From Russula earlei (Eukaryota; Basidiomycota; Agaricomycetes; Russulales; Russulaceae), in the NCBI GenBank assembly GCA_025769875.1, contig JAGFNK010000401.1, forward strand, positions 1-48,500: a DNA stretch of 48,500 bases, written 5' to 3'. The notes beneath the pieces are model-generated. The model saw only the letters and a list, made by a program, of their open reading frames with translations, searched no databases and was not told the DNA's origin. Positions 10,950 through 22,294 of the stretch are shown here, one piece after another. The position numbers and the translations under genes are program-made. Positions within the stretch are counted from its first letter, which is position 1; each line of letters opens with the position of its first letter.

Positions 10950-13107
10950 ACCCACTTGCCCATCGTCCTGAATGGGGTATGACCGCGCGCTCCGTTGGAA
11001 ACGGGCCTTTTCATTCCTGCTTTTTTTTTTTTTCAAATGGTTATCAGTTTCGTTGTGTGCGCAACACGTTTGCGCAAACTCAAGTCCCACCTGATTACGA
11101 CGCCTGCTTCCTTTGATACCCTATATTACTTGGTCACTCGCCGCAGTCATCATTGCGTTACTTTACCATGTCGGTTCCCCTTGTTTCTCAAGTGTACTCA
11201 ATCAGTGCCTGTCTGTTAACACGAAGCTGACTGTCCGCTGCTCCCTTACCTCCCGGTTATATTGATGCCATATAACTTATGTTTCACCTCCCCCTGCACC
11301 ACCATTTGTTAGTCCACGCCATATCATGTCATCCCTTGGCCGCAGTCAACTCCGTTTTCTCCGTTCGTCTGTATTTCCGTCACTCCACGCCCTAATGTCC
11401 GTATTAATGACAAAACCGTATTCCCCACGTGCGGCGCGTGATGTAATTTCTCCTTGTCGCCACGGCCGCCAAGGCACAAAATTGACCTGATTGCATACTT
11501 GCCCCTTTTCGTAACGGTGTCCCACTATCTGGATGACCCTCCTTGCCGGCATCTGCCATCGAGTGAGCGTTATCAGCAGCCCAGCTGTTCACAGTCGAGT
11601 TAACCAGGAATGTACATGATTTCGACTTTCCGAGACGGGGCTCTGTGAAATCACCGGTAGTTTGGATGGGCCCCTGAGCCAACAAGGTGACCTTGGCGTT
11701 GTCACGTTGATTAACCTCTCGAGACGATAAAAGGGGGCGGGGAGGAGAGAAACAAATACGGCTGCAGGGTGGTCGTTATCCACGAAGCAGAAGCTGCCTC
11801 ATCCTAGACGTGCGAACCACGCATGAGATTCAGAACTGGCACGCACAGTGTGTGAGTATGAGTTTAGCGTGTATATATATGGTAAGGATGTGGAGTATCG
11901 TACGCACTCGCCGCAAATACAGGCACCGGTGGCGCATTGGCGCCAAAAGCTACGGATGATCACCGCAATTGGCAACGCCGTCCCAAGGGGAGAGAGCGAA
12001 GTCCGCACATCTCCGCGCCATGTGGCCGTGTGCAGCAGTGACGCATAATAAGCGGCACGGCAACTTTCGAAGTCTCACGTGGTTTCCCACCGGTTTCCCA
12101 CTGGTTTCCCACCTTCCCTTCCTATTTCCTTCCAGGTGCCCGCAACGCAGACGGATAAGTTCACACGGACATCCGAAGTTTGGTCAAAGGGAGCTGGGCC
12201 GGCGCGCAGAGCACAGGGACAGATGCTATGACCATTATGACACTTCGCCGCTTGCGGCACGTGCTACTTGAACCAGAACAGAGGTTGACACGAGGGGAAC
12301 GCTACAGGAAATGGGCGTCCTTTCAATGGTGTTGATATTTACTGCTCGACATCCCGTAGTGTGTGAAAATGGGCACAAGAACGAGCCAACACGCGTGCTC
12401 TGGAGAGATGGAGCAAGAGCAGAGTGGATGATCCCGGACATGAACTCATTTTCGGGTGTTAGCGTGGAATGAAGCAAGCAGACGAGCTATTCGCCAGTGG
12501 ATTGCAATGGCTGGTGATCGCGCCACTTGATGGCTGAACCTCGAGGATGCCCGGCGTTCCAGTGTATTGGCTCACAGGATAGACGGACAAAACGTCGATG
12601 GTGCAATGTAGTGTATGAGTGGTGGACCCATGCGACCAAGCATGGACTGTGATCCCGGCAAGGCTGAAGATAACCTTGAAACTGTGTAGAATCAACCCAC
12701 GGGAGGCTGAAAAGTAAATCGGTTTAATATTCGCACAGGATCACGGCAAGGCTCGTATGTGACACGCATATATGTACGCTCCTCAGATGACAGGGATGAT
12801 TTCTGAGGCCCAAAAAGGAGTTTCAAGTCGGAGGATGGCTGAGGGAAGCCGAGAGGGGATGAGCATAAGGTTGGCCGTGGACAGATTCTCATAATAGGTA
12901 AAAGCCGCTTCTTGTACACATGGTGCAGCGTAAACGTGTGCAATGATGGTCGTGGTCGTGTCCAGGTCGTGTGGAATCACGCAGCACCACCAGCACGTGG
13001 TCCGTGGACGACTTCTTAAGGCTTAGAGGAGACCGTCCCTCCACAAAGTCGTATCGCACTTGCACTCGCACTCGCACATCAACATCGCATCAGATCCAAT
13101 CGAATCA
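10950..13107. other. Intergenic stretch, no gene recognised
   Basis: About 2.2 kb between the transcription factor and the dynein light chain. Open frames here are short and without motifs. It contains the threefold GGTTTCCCAC repeat at 12081-12112 and a TATATATA run near 11874. The last few hundred bases should hold the promoter and 5' UTR of the dynein light chain gene. Confidence 0.5.
12081..12112 (+). repeat. Short tandem repeat, three copies of GGTTTCCCAC, period 11
   Basis: GGTTTCCCAC occurs at 12081-12090, 12092-12101 and 12103-12112 with single variable spacer bases, and directly overlaps a CACGT(G) motif at 12077-12082. It may be a protein-binding array or a simple minisatellite. 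Confidence 0.85.
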
Positions 13108-13508
13108 ATGTCCGAGAAACTCGACGCAACCTCTACTTCTACCGACGCAGGCATCGGCGGTGCAGCCGGCAGCACTGGCCCCAAAGCGATCATAAAAAAT
13201 GTGGACATGAGCGAGGAGATGCAGCAGGAGTGTCTCGATGTCGCCACGGCCGCCCTCGAAAAGTACAACATCGAGAAGGACATTGCCGCGCATCTCAAGA
13301 AGGAGTTTGACAGGCGCCACGGTCCTACCTGGCACGTCGTCGTTGGCAAAAACTTTGGGAGCTATGTGACCCACGGTGCGCGTCTCAACAGTGCTGTTGC
13401 GGCATGCACTTGATACAGGAACCTTGTCTCATCTCTCATTCCTCAGAGACCAAGCATTTTATCTACTTCTATATCGGCTCTCTCGCCATTCTCATATGGA
13501 AGTCATAA
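13108..13508 (+). CDS. Dynein light chain LC8 type (DYNLL)
   Basis: Two exons, 13108-13375 and 13447-13508, join in phase (GAG codon split by a 71-nt intron) to 109 residues. The LC8 core is unmistakable: [59 protein letters not shown] and [19 protein letters not shown] at the C-terminus. LC8 is a small dimeric hub that binds short linear motifs in the dynein intermediate chain and many other partners. The core is normally about 89 residues; here it carries a roughly 20-residue Ser/Thr/Gly/Ala-rich N-terminal extension ([20 protein letters not shown]). The gene ends 320 bp before the convergent Axl2-like gene. Confidence 0.96.
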
Positions 13509-13827
13509 TCTACAGATGGCCTATGGACGGAGATGAGGTAGGGAAGGAGGAGGGTCGTGGCGTGGCGTGGCGCCCAAGCGAATAGACCGGGCATCGAGCA
13601 TGCTACACCCAATCCTATAGGGTTTTACCCCGTATGCACTCATCAATTGTCTCAACAATCCAGCATTCGTTTCGATATAAGATTTTGTCCCTCCGGGTTG
13701 CACATGCCTTGGCAACGTGTTCGTTTGCTGAATCCGCGTGTCTATCAAATCAATGCAAAGTACCAGTACAATTATAGCGAGTCATTCATTTTACATCTTA
13801 TAGTCTGTCTTGTCCGAAGGAGAGAGA
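13509..13827. other. Convergent 3' intergenic stretch
   Basis: A 319-bp gap between the convergent ends of the LC8 and Axl2-like genes. It presumably contains both 3' UTRs; nothing else is seen. Confidence 0.6.
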
Positions 13828-16605
13828 TTACCCGCTACGTATGAGAACCTCAATCACCGCCTCTGCCACACACGCACCATTGGCACCGTACACCCCTACA
13901 TGCACGTTCCCCACGTCGTCCCCCCGCGGAACGCCCCAAAACTTGACAGTATCCCTGTGCTTGTCCCCATGTGCGACATTCAAATCTGCGTACAGGAAAG
14001 CGGGTAACAGCTCCCCAGAGACTCGCTGCGCCGTCAGCCCGTCCGCACCGGCACCTACGGGCACCGGCAGCCTGAACCGGAAACGCTCCCCAACACGCAC
14101 GAGTACCCGCAGAACCTCACCGCGTTCCCTCACGCCGCTACTTTCTGTGCTTGAACGGGCGGGGTGTGACGATTCGAGCGATGAGAACGAGCCCGAGGCC
14201 TCCCGCGCGTCTTCACCAAGCGCCCGCACGTAACGCAGCCCCATGTGTAGTTCGTCTGCGTCAGTCGCGCAGCCGCTTTCAAGGTGGGCCGCCTCGACCA
14301 CTCGCACGACGCTAGCGCTCATGCTTGAAGAGCAAGTAGGTGGGGACATGCCGGTTCTTGCGTTCGCTGCTCCGTCGCGCAGTGCGGTCATCCGACTGGC
14401 GGTGAATGGGACGAAACGCGCGCGTGTACCCTCACGGTCTTTCCGTGACTGCCCGCTCGCGCTGCACACACTGCGTGCTCGTGCAGCTCGCTGAACGACG
14501 GCCTCTGCCGCATGGGAACGTGTTGACGAATCCGATGCCAGAGACATATCCGAGTTAACAGAGCCGCTTGAGATGGGAGCCACGGCGGGTGCAGGCACGC
14601 GCGGCGGTGCAAAGTCTGCGCGTCTCTGCGGGATGGAACGACTGCCGATTGACGAAGATGGTGAGCCGCGTAAGCTTAAACTGTTACCCGAGTAACCTAT
14701 TGGCTCATACCCTGCGATGGCGGGAATCGCAGGTGTAGCCGCCGTGTCAAGCGCGCGCGGGTCAGTTGTTTCCAGGACGAGGACAGGTCTCCCTATGTCC
14801 GATTTACGGGCACCACGGTAACGGTTGCTTACTTTGCGCACTGTCGCGCGTAGACGGCCTAGGAACTCGGCTTTACTTAGCTGTCCAGATTTGGCCAATG
14901 TGTATTCTTCGTTCGATGACGTGAAAGTCCTCGCGCGTGACAACCCGATGCCTAGCTCGCATCGTTCGTTGGCACGAGTGCCATAACCCTTCTCGGCGCT
15001 ATCGATTCTATCCTCTGCTTGAACCACGTCCTCGATGCCGTACCACTGGCGGTCGCTCGCCGTCATCGCACGTATCGCAGCCACGCCGGTAAGGGCAGCA
15101 TCGGGTGGGCGTGCCAAGCAGCGCAGTACTGCGAGTATCAGACCAAGGACTAGCAGGCCGCCCAACAATGCGAGTGCTATCCTCAGCCCGAGAGTGAGCT
15201 TCCGGTGCGAGACAAGCAACGACGTTCCTGAAGGAGGTGGCACCGTATGTTCGTGGCCTGTGGGAGGTAGTGATATAGAAAGACTTGAGTGCGAGATCGA
15301 GTGGGTCAAGTGAGAGTAGGCAGTGAACAAAACCGTGACGTAATCTATTTTGTCCGATGACGGGATACACCCCGTTAGCATCGTAGTATCCGTGTCAAAA
15401 TGCAAGTAAGAACTCGCATTCGTTGGTTCATACGAAGCGACCAGGTCCACGTCGCGTCGTGGCACAGTCAAGAACGGCGCCATGTTGAAATGAACGTCTC
15501 CGCCAGACGCGGTAATAACAGGAGGAAGGGTACCTTGCACGAAGGAGGAGGGCACGCTTGCCAGCTTGACCTGGGTATGTAAGGTCTGGTTGTAAGTTGT
15601 GGTGAGGACTACGGGGAGTACAAGGGCATTCTGTGTGTTGTCGTCTTTCGGAGGCAGCCCAGTGAGCCGGCATAAGTCTGGATTGTAGTGAAGCCAACTA
15701 TGCTGTGAGACGTCAATTCCCAGTGATACCAGGTCCTGGGGATCAAAGAGTGCATTGTCCACGAACACGCTATTAAAGTAAGCCTGCGACTTGAGAGAGA
15801 CATCTAGAGAGGACGATAAAGTGTTGTTGATAGTAGTAAGACCCTCAGGGGATGCATGTAGCTCATGGGCTGCGACGGCCACGTCGAAGCGCTGGGACGC
15901 AGCAGACAAGCCAAATCTGTCAGACGCATGCAGAGCTAGCATAAAGTACGAAATGCAAAGCTCATGGGGAGGTGGCGTAACACCGTCTAGTGTTAACTTA
16001 TGAGGGTCCCATTCCATCCAAGACGGAAGAGGAGAGCCATCCGCCTGCAAAACAACGTAGTAAATGTCATCCGGACTCGTGAATGTGTTTTCATCGAAGC
16101 CAATACTGAAAGACCAGGAGGGTGGGATCCTGAGGGTCGGGTATTCCGATCTTTGGAGTGCCGAGTTATCATCAGACAAGACGAAGACAGAAGCAAGCGA
16201 AGGGTTGTCTGATATGAACTGTGAGGACACGGGCGAGGTGAGGATCGGGGGGGGGTCGTGTGTGACGCGGAGCAAGAACGAGGAGGATGCGGAGTCAGAA
16301 GTCTCTGGATCTGTTGCCAGGAGTTCAATGCGGGGCGACCCCTCATCGTCTGATGTAGGTGTCCCACGAACGGTCTTATTAGCAGGGTCGAATGAAAGCC
16401 ACTCTGGGTGCGAGGACAAGGAGTACTGGAGAAGTACATTCCTCGCGGACCAAAATGTGCCCTCTGCAAAGGTCCAGGAATAAGGATGATTTATGCGCGC
16501 GATGGGCGGTTGTTGCTCGTCAAGCGGTATGAGCACAGAAACGGAAGAGGTTGCGAAGACAGGGATGGTGATATGAGCCAAAAGAAAGAAAAGAAAGAAG
16601 GACAT
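13828..16605 (-). CDS. Axl2-like cadherin-fold single-pass membrane protein
   Basis: A single exon of 925 residues. I start at the ATG at 16605 because it opens a clear signal peptide (MSFFLFFLLAHITIPVFA); the frame stays open upstream but that part looks non-coding. The ectodomain (about 20-470) is made of cadherin/dystroglycan-type beta modules recognisable by INHPYSWTFAEGTF, PEWLSFDPANKTVRGTP, PSWMEWDPHKLTLDGV and LHYNPDLCRLTGLP. One transmembrane helix follows at about 472-495 (LRIALALLGGLLVLGLILAV), then a cytosolic Ser/Arg-rich tail of about 430 residues. In yeast, Axl2 marks the axial bud site and links to septins; in filamentous basidiomycetes a role in polarity or septation is inference. 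Divergent from the MBD4-like gene. Confidence 0.85.
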   Translation of the reverse strand: MSFFLFFLLAHITIPVFATSSVSVLIPLDEQQPPIARINHPYSWTFAEGTFWSARNVLLQYSLSSHPEWLSFDPANKTVRGTPTSDDEGSPRIELLATDPETSDSASSSFLLRVTHDPPPILTSPVSSQFISDNPSLASVFVLSDDNSALQRSEYPTLRIPPSWSFSIGFDENTFTSPDDIYYVVLQADGSPLPSWMEWDPHKLTLDGVTPPPHELCISYFMLALHASDRFGLSAASQRFDVAVAAHELHASPEGLTTINNTLSSSLDVSLKSQAYFNSVFVDNALFDPQDLVSLGIDVSQHSWLHYNPDLCRLTGLPPKDDNTQNALVLPVVLTTTYNQTLHTQVKLASVPSSFVQGTLPPVITASGGDVHFNMAPFLTVPRRDVDLVASYEPTNASSYLHFDTDTTMLTGCIPSSDKIDYVTVLFTAYSHLTHSISHSSLSISLPPTGHEHTVPPPSGTSLLVSHRKLTLGLRIALALLGGLLVLGLILAVLRCLARPPDAALTGVAAIRAMTASDRQWYGIEDVVQAEDRIDSAEKGYGTRANERCELGIGLSRARTFTSSNEEYTLAKSGQLSKAEFLGRLRATVRKVSNRYRGARKSDIGRPVLVLETTDPRALDTAATPAIPAIAGYEPIGYSGNSLSLRGSPSSSIGSRSIPQRRADFAPPRVPAPAVAPISSGSVNSDMSLASDSSTRSHAAEAVVQRAARARSVCSASGQSRKDREGTRARFVPFTASRMTALRDGAANARTGMSPPTCSSSMSASVVRVVEAAHLESGCATDADELHMGLRYVRALGEDAREASGSFSSLESSHPARSSTESSGVRERGEVLRVLVRVGERFRFRLPVPVGAGADGLTAQRVSGELLPAFLYADLNVAHGDKHRDTVKFWGVPRGDDVGNVHVGVYGANGACVAEAVIEVLIRSG

Positions 16606-16808
16606 AGCGATGGGGCGTGAAAGAAAGTGAGACGTCGAAGAGCACGAGTGCGGTATCGTCCAGCGACCTCGCTGTTGAGTATGACGACGAATGTGGGTGA
16701 GAACGGCGGCGGTGTAGCAAAGGCACTCACTACTTTGGTGCGCCTTTTGAACCATCACACGATCACACCCCCCAAAAAGGAAGGACACTCGTTTGGGCTC
16801 TCAACCCC

Positions 16809-17800
16809 ATGCCGGTGCCGGTGCCAGTTCATGCTTCAAAGTTCTTTCATATACCGGACGTAGATGGACCCCCAATCTCAATGCTGGATGTAGCTAAAGA
16901 AAGACTACTCTCCATTTCCAAGGACCCCTTGGCAGTCAATGTACACCAACATCTTCATCTTCTGACCCACTCCCCCGGCTATGCTGCCTTCTTCCTCACA
17001 TCTCTTGACCGGTACGAACGGCTCCTTAATGCCAAGCCCGTTCTCATTCAAGGTGTGTTTTTTCTTCTTTCAGTGCGCTATGGAGGCCTTGCTCATTCTC
17101 AATCCCACAATTATGTCGTACCAGAATCTGTCGCGGGTGATCCATGGAAGCTCCTCGTTGCCGTCATGCTCCTCAACAAGACTGCAGGACGTATCGCAGT
17201 GCCCGTATTCTGGACGCTCATGACACGCTGGCCGACACCCGAATCTCTCGCGAAAGGTGACCTTTATTGTTTTTTTTTTTTTCTACTCTCCTCCCCCTCG
17301 CTCACACCCATGTGTTTTTGACTTGACAGCTGACCCCTTAGAGGTCGAGGAATGTATCCGCTGCCTTGGTCTACAGTACACTCGTGCGAGGCGCCTCGTT
17401 GCTTTATCTGCGGCCTACCTTGAGCTGCACGATAAACCGAGATCCAATTGTTGGCATGACTCCTCTACGCCCATCTCGTATCTTCCTGGTAGCGGTCCCT
17501 ATGCCCTCGATTCCTACCGGATATATTGCGCAGGCACAGATGCGTGGCGTACGGTTATGCCCCGTGACAAGGAGCTCGTACGGTATTTAGTGAGTCTTAA
17601 TTTTGCACTGTGAATGATCAGATATTATATTTAATCGATGAACGAACCATGACCCTGCACCGATATTATAGAAGTGGCGCTGGGCTGTCCATGGGGTGCA
17701 ATGGTCGCCCACGCTTGGCGTAATATGCCCCGCAAGCGAGACGTACATAGAGCAGCTCATCCACGAGCTAGTCACGCTTAATCCATACCGTCCCAGGTAG
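16809..17800 (+). CDS. MBD4-type mismatch DNA glycosylase (HhH-GPD)
   Basis: Three exons, 16809-17256, 17330-17589 and 17672-17800, join in phase to 278 residues. The HhH-GPD glycosylase core of MBD4 is clear: GDPWKLLVAVMLLNKTAGR, VFWTLMTRWPTPESLAK, EECIRCLGLQYTRARRLV, and the hairpin plus catalytic aspartate in GSGPYALDSYRIYC, then RYLKWRWAVHG. MBD4 removes T or U opposite G, the lesion made by deamination of 5-methylcytosine or cytosine in CpG. There is no methyl-CpG-binding domain, as usual for fungal forms. In exon 1 a 21-nt in-frame stretch (17054-17074) looks exactly like a tiny intron, donor GTGTGT, T-rich, CAG; I counted it as coding. Shares a 203-bp divergent promoter with the Axl2-like gene. 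Confidence 0.9.
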
Positions 17801-18045
17801 TGTCCTTCATGGCGCCCGAGCGTGAAGGAAAGGTAAGATCATCAGATGGCCATTGACTCGCATGCTCCCTTTCCTCTGTTCCTTATCGCCTTACGTCTAG
17901 AATACGTTCACCCTCACTCATCTAAGCATCGTGAAAAATCGAACGCAAAAGAGACGTAGAATATATCATAACATGGTGAGCCGAGAGGTGAGGGATATCA
18001 AGTATCGCCAAACAAGGAACGTCTGTAAGGTAAAGGTAGTGACCC

Positions 18046-21000
18046 TCAACCGCCTGGTACGAATGGAACAAGTCCGGCCTGCTGTACCTTCTCTGGACTC
18101 TGGGAATTCAGCGCGCCAATAAGTCCAATCAAGCCCCCGCGGATCTCGTCGCCGATCTGATCAACCCCACTTGGGTCCAAAACGTGCGCGAACACATGTA
18201 ACAACCCATCTAGGTAGGGCGAGAGCACATCCGGCTGTGTCTGGAACAGATACAACACCGCACGGAACACGGGCCTGTTTTCGAGGAAGTCGTTCCGTAG
18301 CGGAAGAGCACCGAAGAGCACGGGAAGCACCTGTGCAAGCGGTACTGCACTTGCATTACGCAGGATCAGACGGGCCACGGCACCGCAGGCATTATCACGC
18401 GCGTTTAGGCGCGGCGCGGGCGCATCTGCAGACTGGTTGAATAATGGCTGCAAAGCGCCAAGCAGAGCGATGTACTGCGGCGATAGATCTTGATCCGAAT
18501 TCTCCACCAGCAAACCTGTTGCGAATGCTGCATTGCTCTGTACTTCTGCGTCTGGGTCACTGACTGCGCGCCAGAGCAGCTCCAATAATGGTTCGGTTGA
18601 TGGCGTTATCGCCTCTTTCATACCAGAAATTATTTCTGCCAAGCATCCAATGGCCGAGGAGCGATCACTGAGGGAGCGACTTTTTTTCTGAGAAGGGTGC
18701 ACTTGGGTCGGTGGTAGTCAGGTCGAGTAAAGATGTATCACGCACATAATATTTTGCTATGAGAGGGTAGAAGGTGTTGAATGCCGGTGAGAAGTCAGAG
18801 CCGAGCGCGTTGGCCATGGCCGCGACGAGGTCGCCAGCAGCAGAGATCAACACAGAGTCATACTCAGCTTGATCATCCGGAGCTTCCTCATCGGCATCCT
18901 GGTCGGGGTCTTGTTGACACATTGCCTTCTGCTCAAGTATCTCTTTCACGATCGAGCAGAATTTATCGTAATCTGTGTGGCAACTTGTTAGGAGGTTCCT
19001 TGAACGTCATAGGGGACCGACAATTCTCAAGGAATGCTGGCCCGATCTTGTTGACACTCTCAGCAAGGCCGATACAAAGTGCGGATGCGACACCTCTGAA
19101 GATATAGATGAATGCTTGCGCCCCTCGCCAATTGTTGAGAGACGTACTTGTGGTCCTCGCCCTCGTACATTTGTAATAGCTCGGGGACAGTACGGTCAAT
19201 CAGATCTTTGACATTTTGGTTCAGGGGCTGCTGCTGGAATAATGGATGTAAAACATGAGTTAATGGAACCAAACTGGCGATGAGATTTACTTACCACACT
19301 GGCGCCAGGCTTCCATTCGGGCTGCCCACTGAGATCGTAGAACGTGCGAATGATCTTCAACAAAGAGTCAGTGGCGGACTTGCGAATACCTTCATAATAA
19401 TGTGATAGGAGTGCGATTAGCTCGAGCACTGTCTGCTCGACAAATGGGAGGAAATGTTCGCGGGTAGCAGCAAACAGTGTGCCGAGGGTATCCGCGGCGA
19501 TCTCTTTTTCAACAGCGACAGCGCTATTGACTTCGAGTGCCTTGTCTAAGTCGATCTCCACCTCCTCGGTGTCACCAGTCCCGTCTCCCACGGAGATCGC
19601 GTTTGCAGGCGATGAACCCGATGCGAATGCCGTAACATCGCCCACCATCACTGTCGAAGAGGATATATAAATTATGGTGATAGAAGCCAGGTCATTGATG
19701 GAGGTGGAACTTACAGGGTTGCGCCTCCTGTCCATTCTCTTCCTGCCTCAAGCTCACGATGAGTGAGGGCACCACAGCTGGAAGCGATGAAGCAAACTCC
19801 TCTCCGAATACACCAGCCATGACGCCGAAAAAAAGAAAGCTACACTCTCGCAGACGTGCACTACCAAGCTCGACACCTTGAAATGCCTGCTTCATTAAAG
19901 GCTCATAATACGGCCGGAAAAGGTCTTTCCCAACAGCCTCGGCGAACGTTCCAACAGTATCCATTGTGATTCCACGCAGTTCAGTCTCTTCGCCCTCACC
20001 AGTAAGGACAAGGAAGTGCTGCATACGGTGCATGGTCCCTTGGAAATATTGAGTGAATTGATCTTTCGATGCATGGGCAGCGCTGCCGATCGCGCCAGTA
20101 ACCACTGCCTTGACATTGAGCGGGGCGGTCTCTAGCAGATCTGAGAGGCGCTCCATTATGAGCGGAAGGTATTGGTCGATAACGTCATGCAGGACTTCAA
20201 GTAACGCATCGAGCGCGGTACACGCTGATCGTTGGGTTGCGGGGTCAGCCACAAGTGCCATGATCGCCTACACATACAAAATCAGAGTGTCTGCGCGAAC
20301 TATGCATTTAGCACGCACCGGGACCAACACCGCATGGCGCGAGACGCATTCATCCTCGAGCCATTCACATAAGCAACTCACGGCAACGCACGTTGCCCTT
20401 CGCACGCCAGCGTCGCTGTCCTGGAGGCCGGCCTCGACAACGGGCCACACTTGGCTCATAAGCGGTGTCATATACTCGCTACAGCCCTCAACAGAGACTC
20501 CCAGCGCGAGCATAGCCCCTCTACGATATGAGCCATCCGGTGACGAGAAGTATTGTTGAATTTGGGCACGAAGTGCTGGGAAAACTTGCGTCGGAGGAAG
20601 GGAGGTGGCAAGAGTGTCGATAATGCGTAAAGCAGACTGAAATAATATAGACTTCAGTGATGAGAACTTTGTTTGCACTACTAATCTTACACGGGCAGGT
20701 GCATCATCGTCGATGTCCTCGGGCTCCTCCTCAGTGGTAATGGGCATGAGGCCGTTCAAAATAGCGGCAGCTAGGTTATTGCTCTGGATTTTGGACTTTT
20801 TACTAGAAATGTGGATAAGAAGGGCCGAGATGAGGTACCACGAAGTACGCACTATTGAACCGTCCAATTAAGCGCATTGAGTGCGAGAATGCGCAATTCG
20901 GCATCAATATTGCGATTAGAGCCAGCTTGAATGAAGAACTGAACCAGTTGAGGGATGTGAGAACTTAGCAGAGGTATTTCCTACTAAGGTGTTAAACACG

Positions 21001-22099
21001 AGATAAAAGTCGGCATAAGTTACATCACGCACGAGGATGAGAAGCGTTTCAAACACGTCAAAAAGGTGGCGAGCATTAGCCTCGTCTCCCGCCTCAAGTC
21101 TCTGAGCGAGGACCTCAATCATAAGTGGAAGAAGGCTTTGGAAGGATTTCTTATAGCATGATGAGGGACAATTCAAGAAAGGGTATTATCAGTGCTCACA
21201 ATGTCGTCCTTATCATCAGTGTCAATGTATTGGGCGATAGTACCTAACGATCTAGCAACCGTTCAACACGTTGAGCGGGTACGACAAGACAAGACGACTC
21301 ACCTGACAGTAGTCACTCGGACGTCGGCACTCTCTGGGTCTCGAAGGAGGGTCCCGAAGAGCTCGAAGAAGCGTTGTAAATGCTCCTGGAAGCCCTCGAC
21401 AATAGTTTCCAAAACAGTATAGAGAATATAGATCCCAACTTCACGGTGTGCTACTTCGGAAGACGTTGAGGTCTCGAGAAGGAAGGGGAGGAGATGGGGC
21501 CATCCGTTAACTGGCATCTCGATACCTGCAATAGCAGCAATGACTCGGGCAGTAGAGTGGCGAACAAGCGCACTGAGGAAAGGAAAAGGTTAGCGGGGAT
21601 CGGGCTCGTGGGTGAAAAACACGGGCTTTGACTCGTGAAGGACAATCACAGGTAGCTGGGTTTTGAGACGTTCACGATCTTGTTGTGGGACTTGCAGCCA
21701 GAGATTGCCACTATTGGCAGAGACGCGCTTGCGCATCTCAATGGCGGCAAGCTGCCTCACCTGACAACTAACAAGTGAGTATGACCCACGCGCCGCAAGC
21801 TAAGGATAGGCACGGACGGGAATCTCATGTGAGTCTGCGATGATGCTCGTGAGAGCAGGTATACATGCTGGATCTTTATAATACTCTTTGTTAAGTTGAG
21901 CAGTGGCCTAAGAAAACTTGAGCGGTGCAATACCACATTAAAGGTGAGGATTTCTCACAGCTTTAAGTTGGATAGTATCGTTTGTCGTGGATTGAAGAAG
22001 GAGATTGTGTAGATTCTGCACGAAAGAAGGCTATAGGGGAGAGTGTGTGCTATCAGGATCCAATTGGTAGATTAGAGGTTCAATCGCGCATACATCCAT
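18046..22099 (-). CDS. Importin-beta family karyopherin (Kap123 / importin-4 type)
   Basis: Sixteen exons join with every phase kept to 1,080 residues: 22099-22094, 22030-21959, 21907-21818, 21760-21621, 21572-21303, 21251-21200, 21149-21033, 20980-20853, 20802-20691, 20636-20319, 20267-19715, 19650-19295, 19233-19148, 19095-19022, 18972-18746 and 18687-18046. The first exon codes only Met-Asp. It starts MDPSFVQNLHNLLLQST and has the HEAT-repeat pattern throughout, with VRQLAAIEMRKRVSANSGNL (importin-beta N-terminal region), WTVQYKKSKIQ, DPATQRSACTALDALLEVLH and KKSRSLSDRSSAIGCLAEII as family landmarks, and an acidic loop (TTEEEPEDIDDD). Kap123 carries ribosomal proteins and histones into the nucleus. 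All introns are 48-64 nt. The weakest join is the donor GTTTTT at 21620. Confidence 0.93.
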
Positions 22100-22294
22100 T
22101 ATGAAGAGGGAGAAGAGGCGAAGATCAAGTAAAGGGCGAGAGCGAAGAGAGCGAATCAGTGGCCGATAACACCAAATTTTTGTCGGAGTTTCTTTTGTCG
22201 GTGCTAAACTCAAAAAGGATATGTCCACACCACACACACATTACATGCTGACAATTATGTTCTGTTACAGTACCCCTTCCACATATATCAGAAA

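Noticed and set aside
18688..18745. Apparent frameshift at the A7 run in the karyopherin gene
   Set aside because: A 58-nt intron with GTGCGT donor and TTCTCAG acceptor removes the discordant residues and keeps phase, giving IAKYYKKSRSLSDRSS, so no frameshift is needed.
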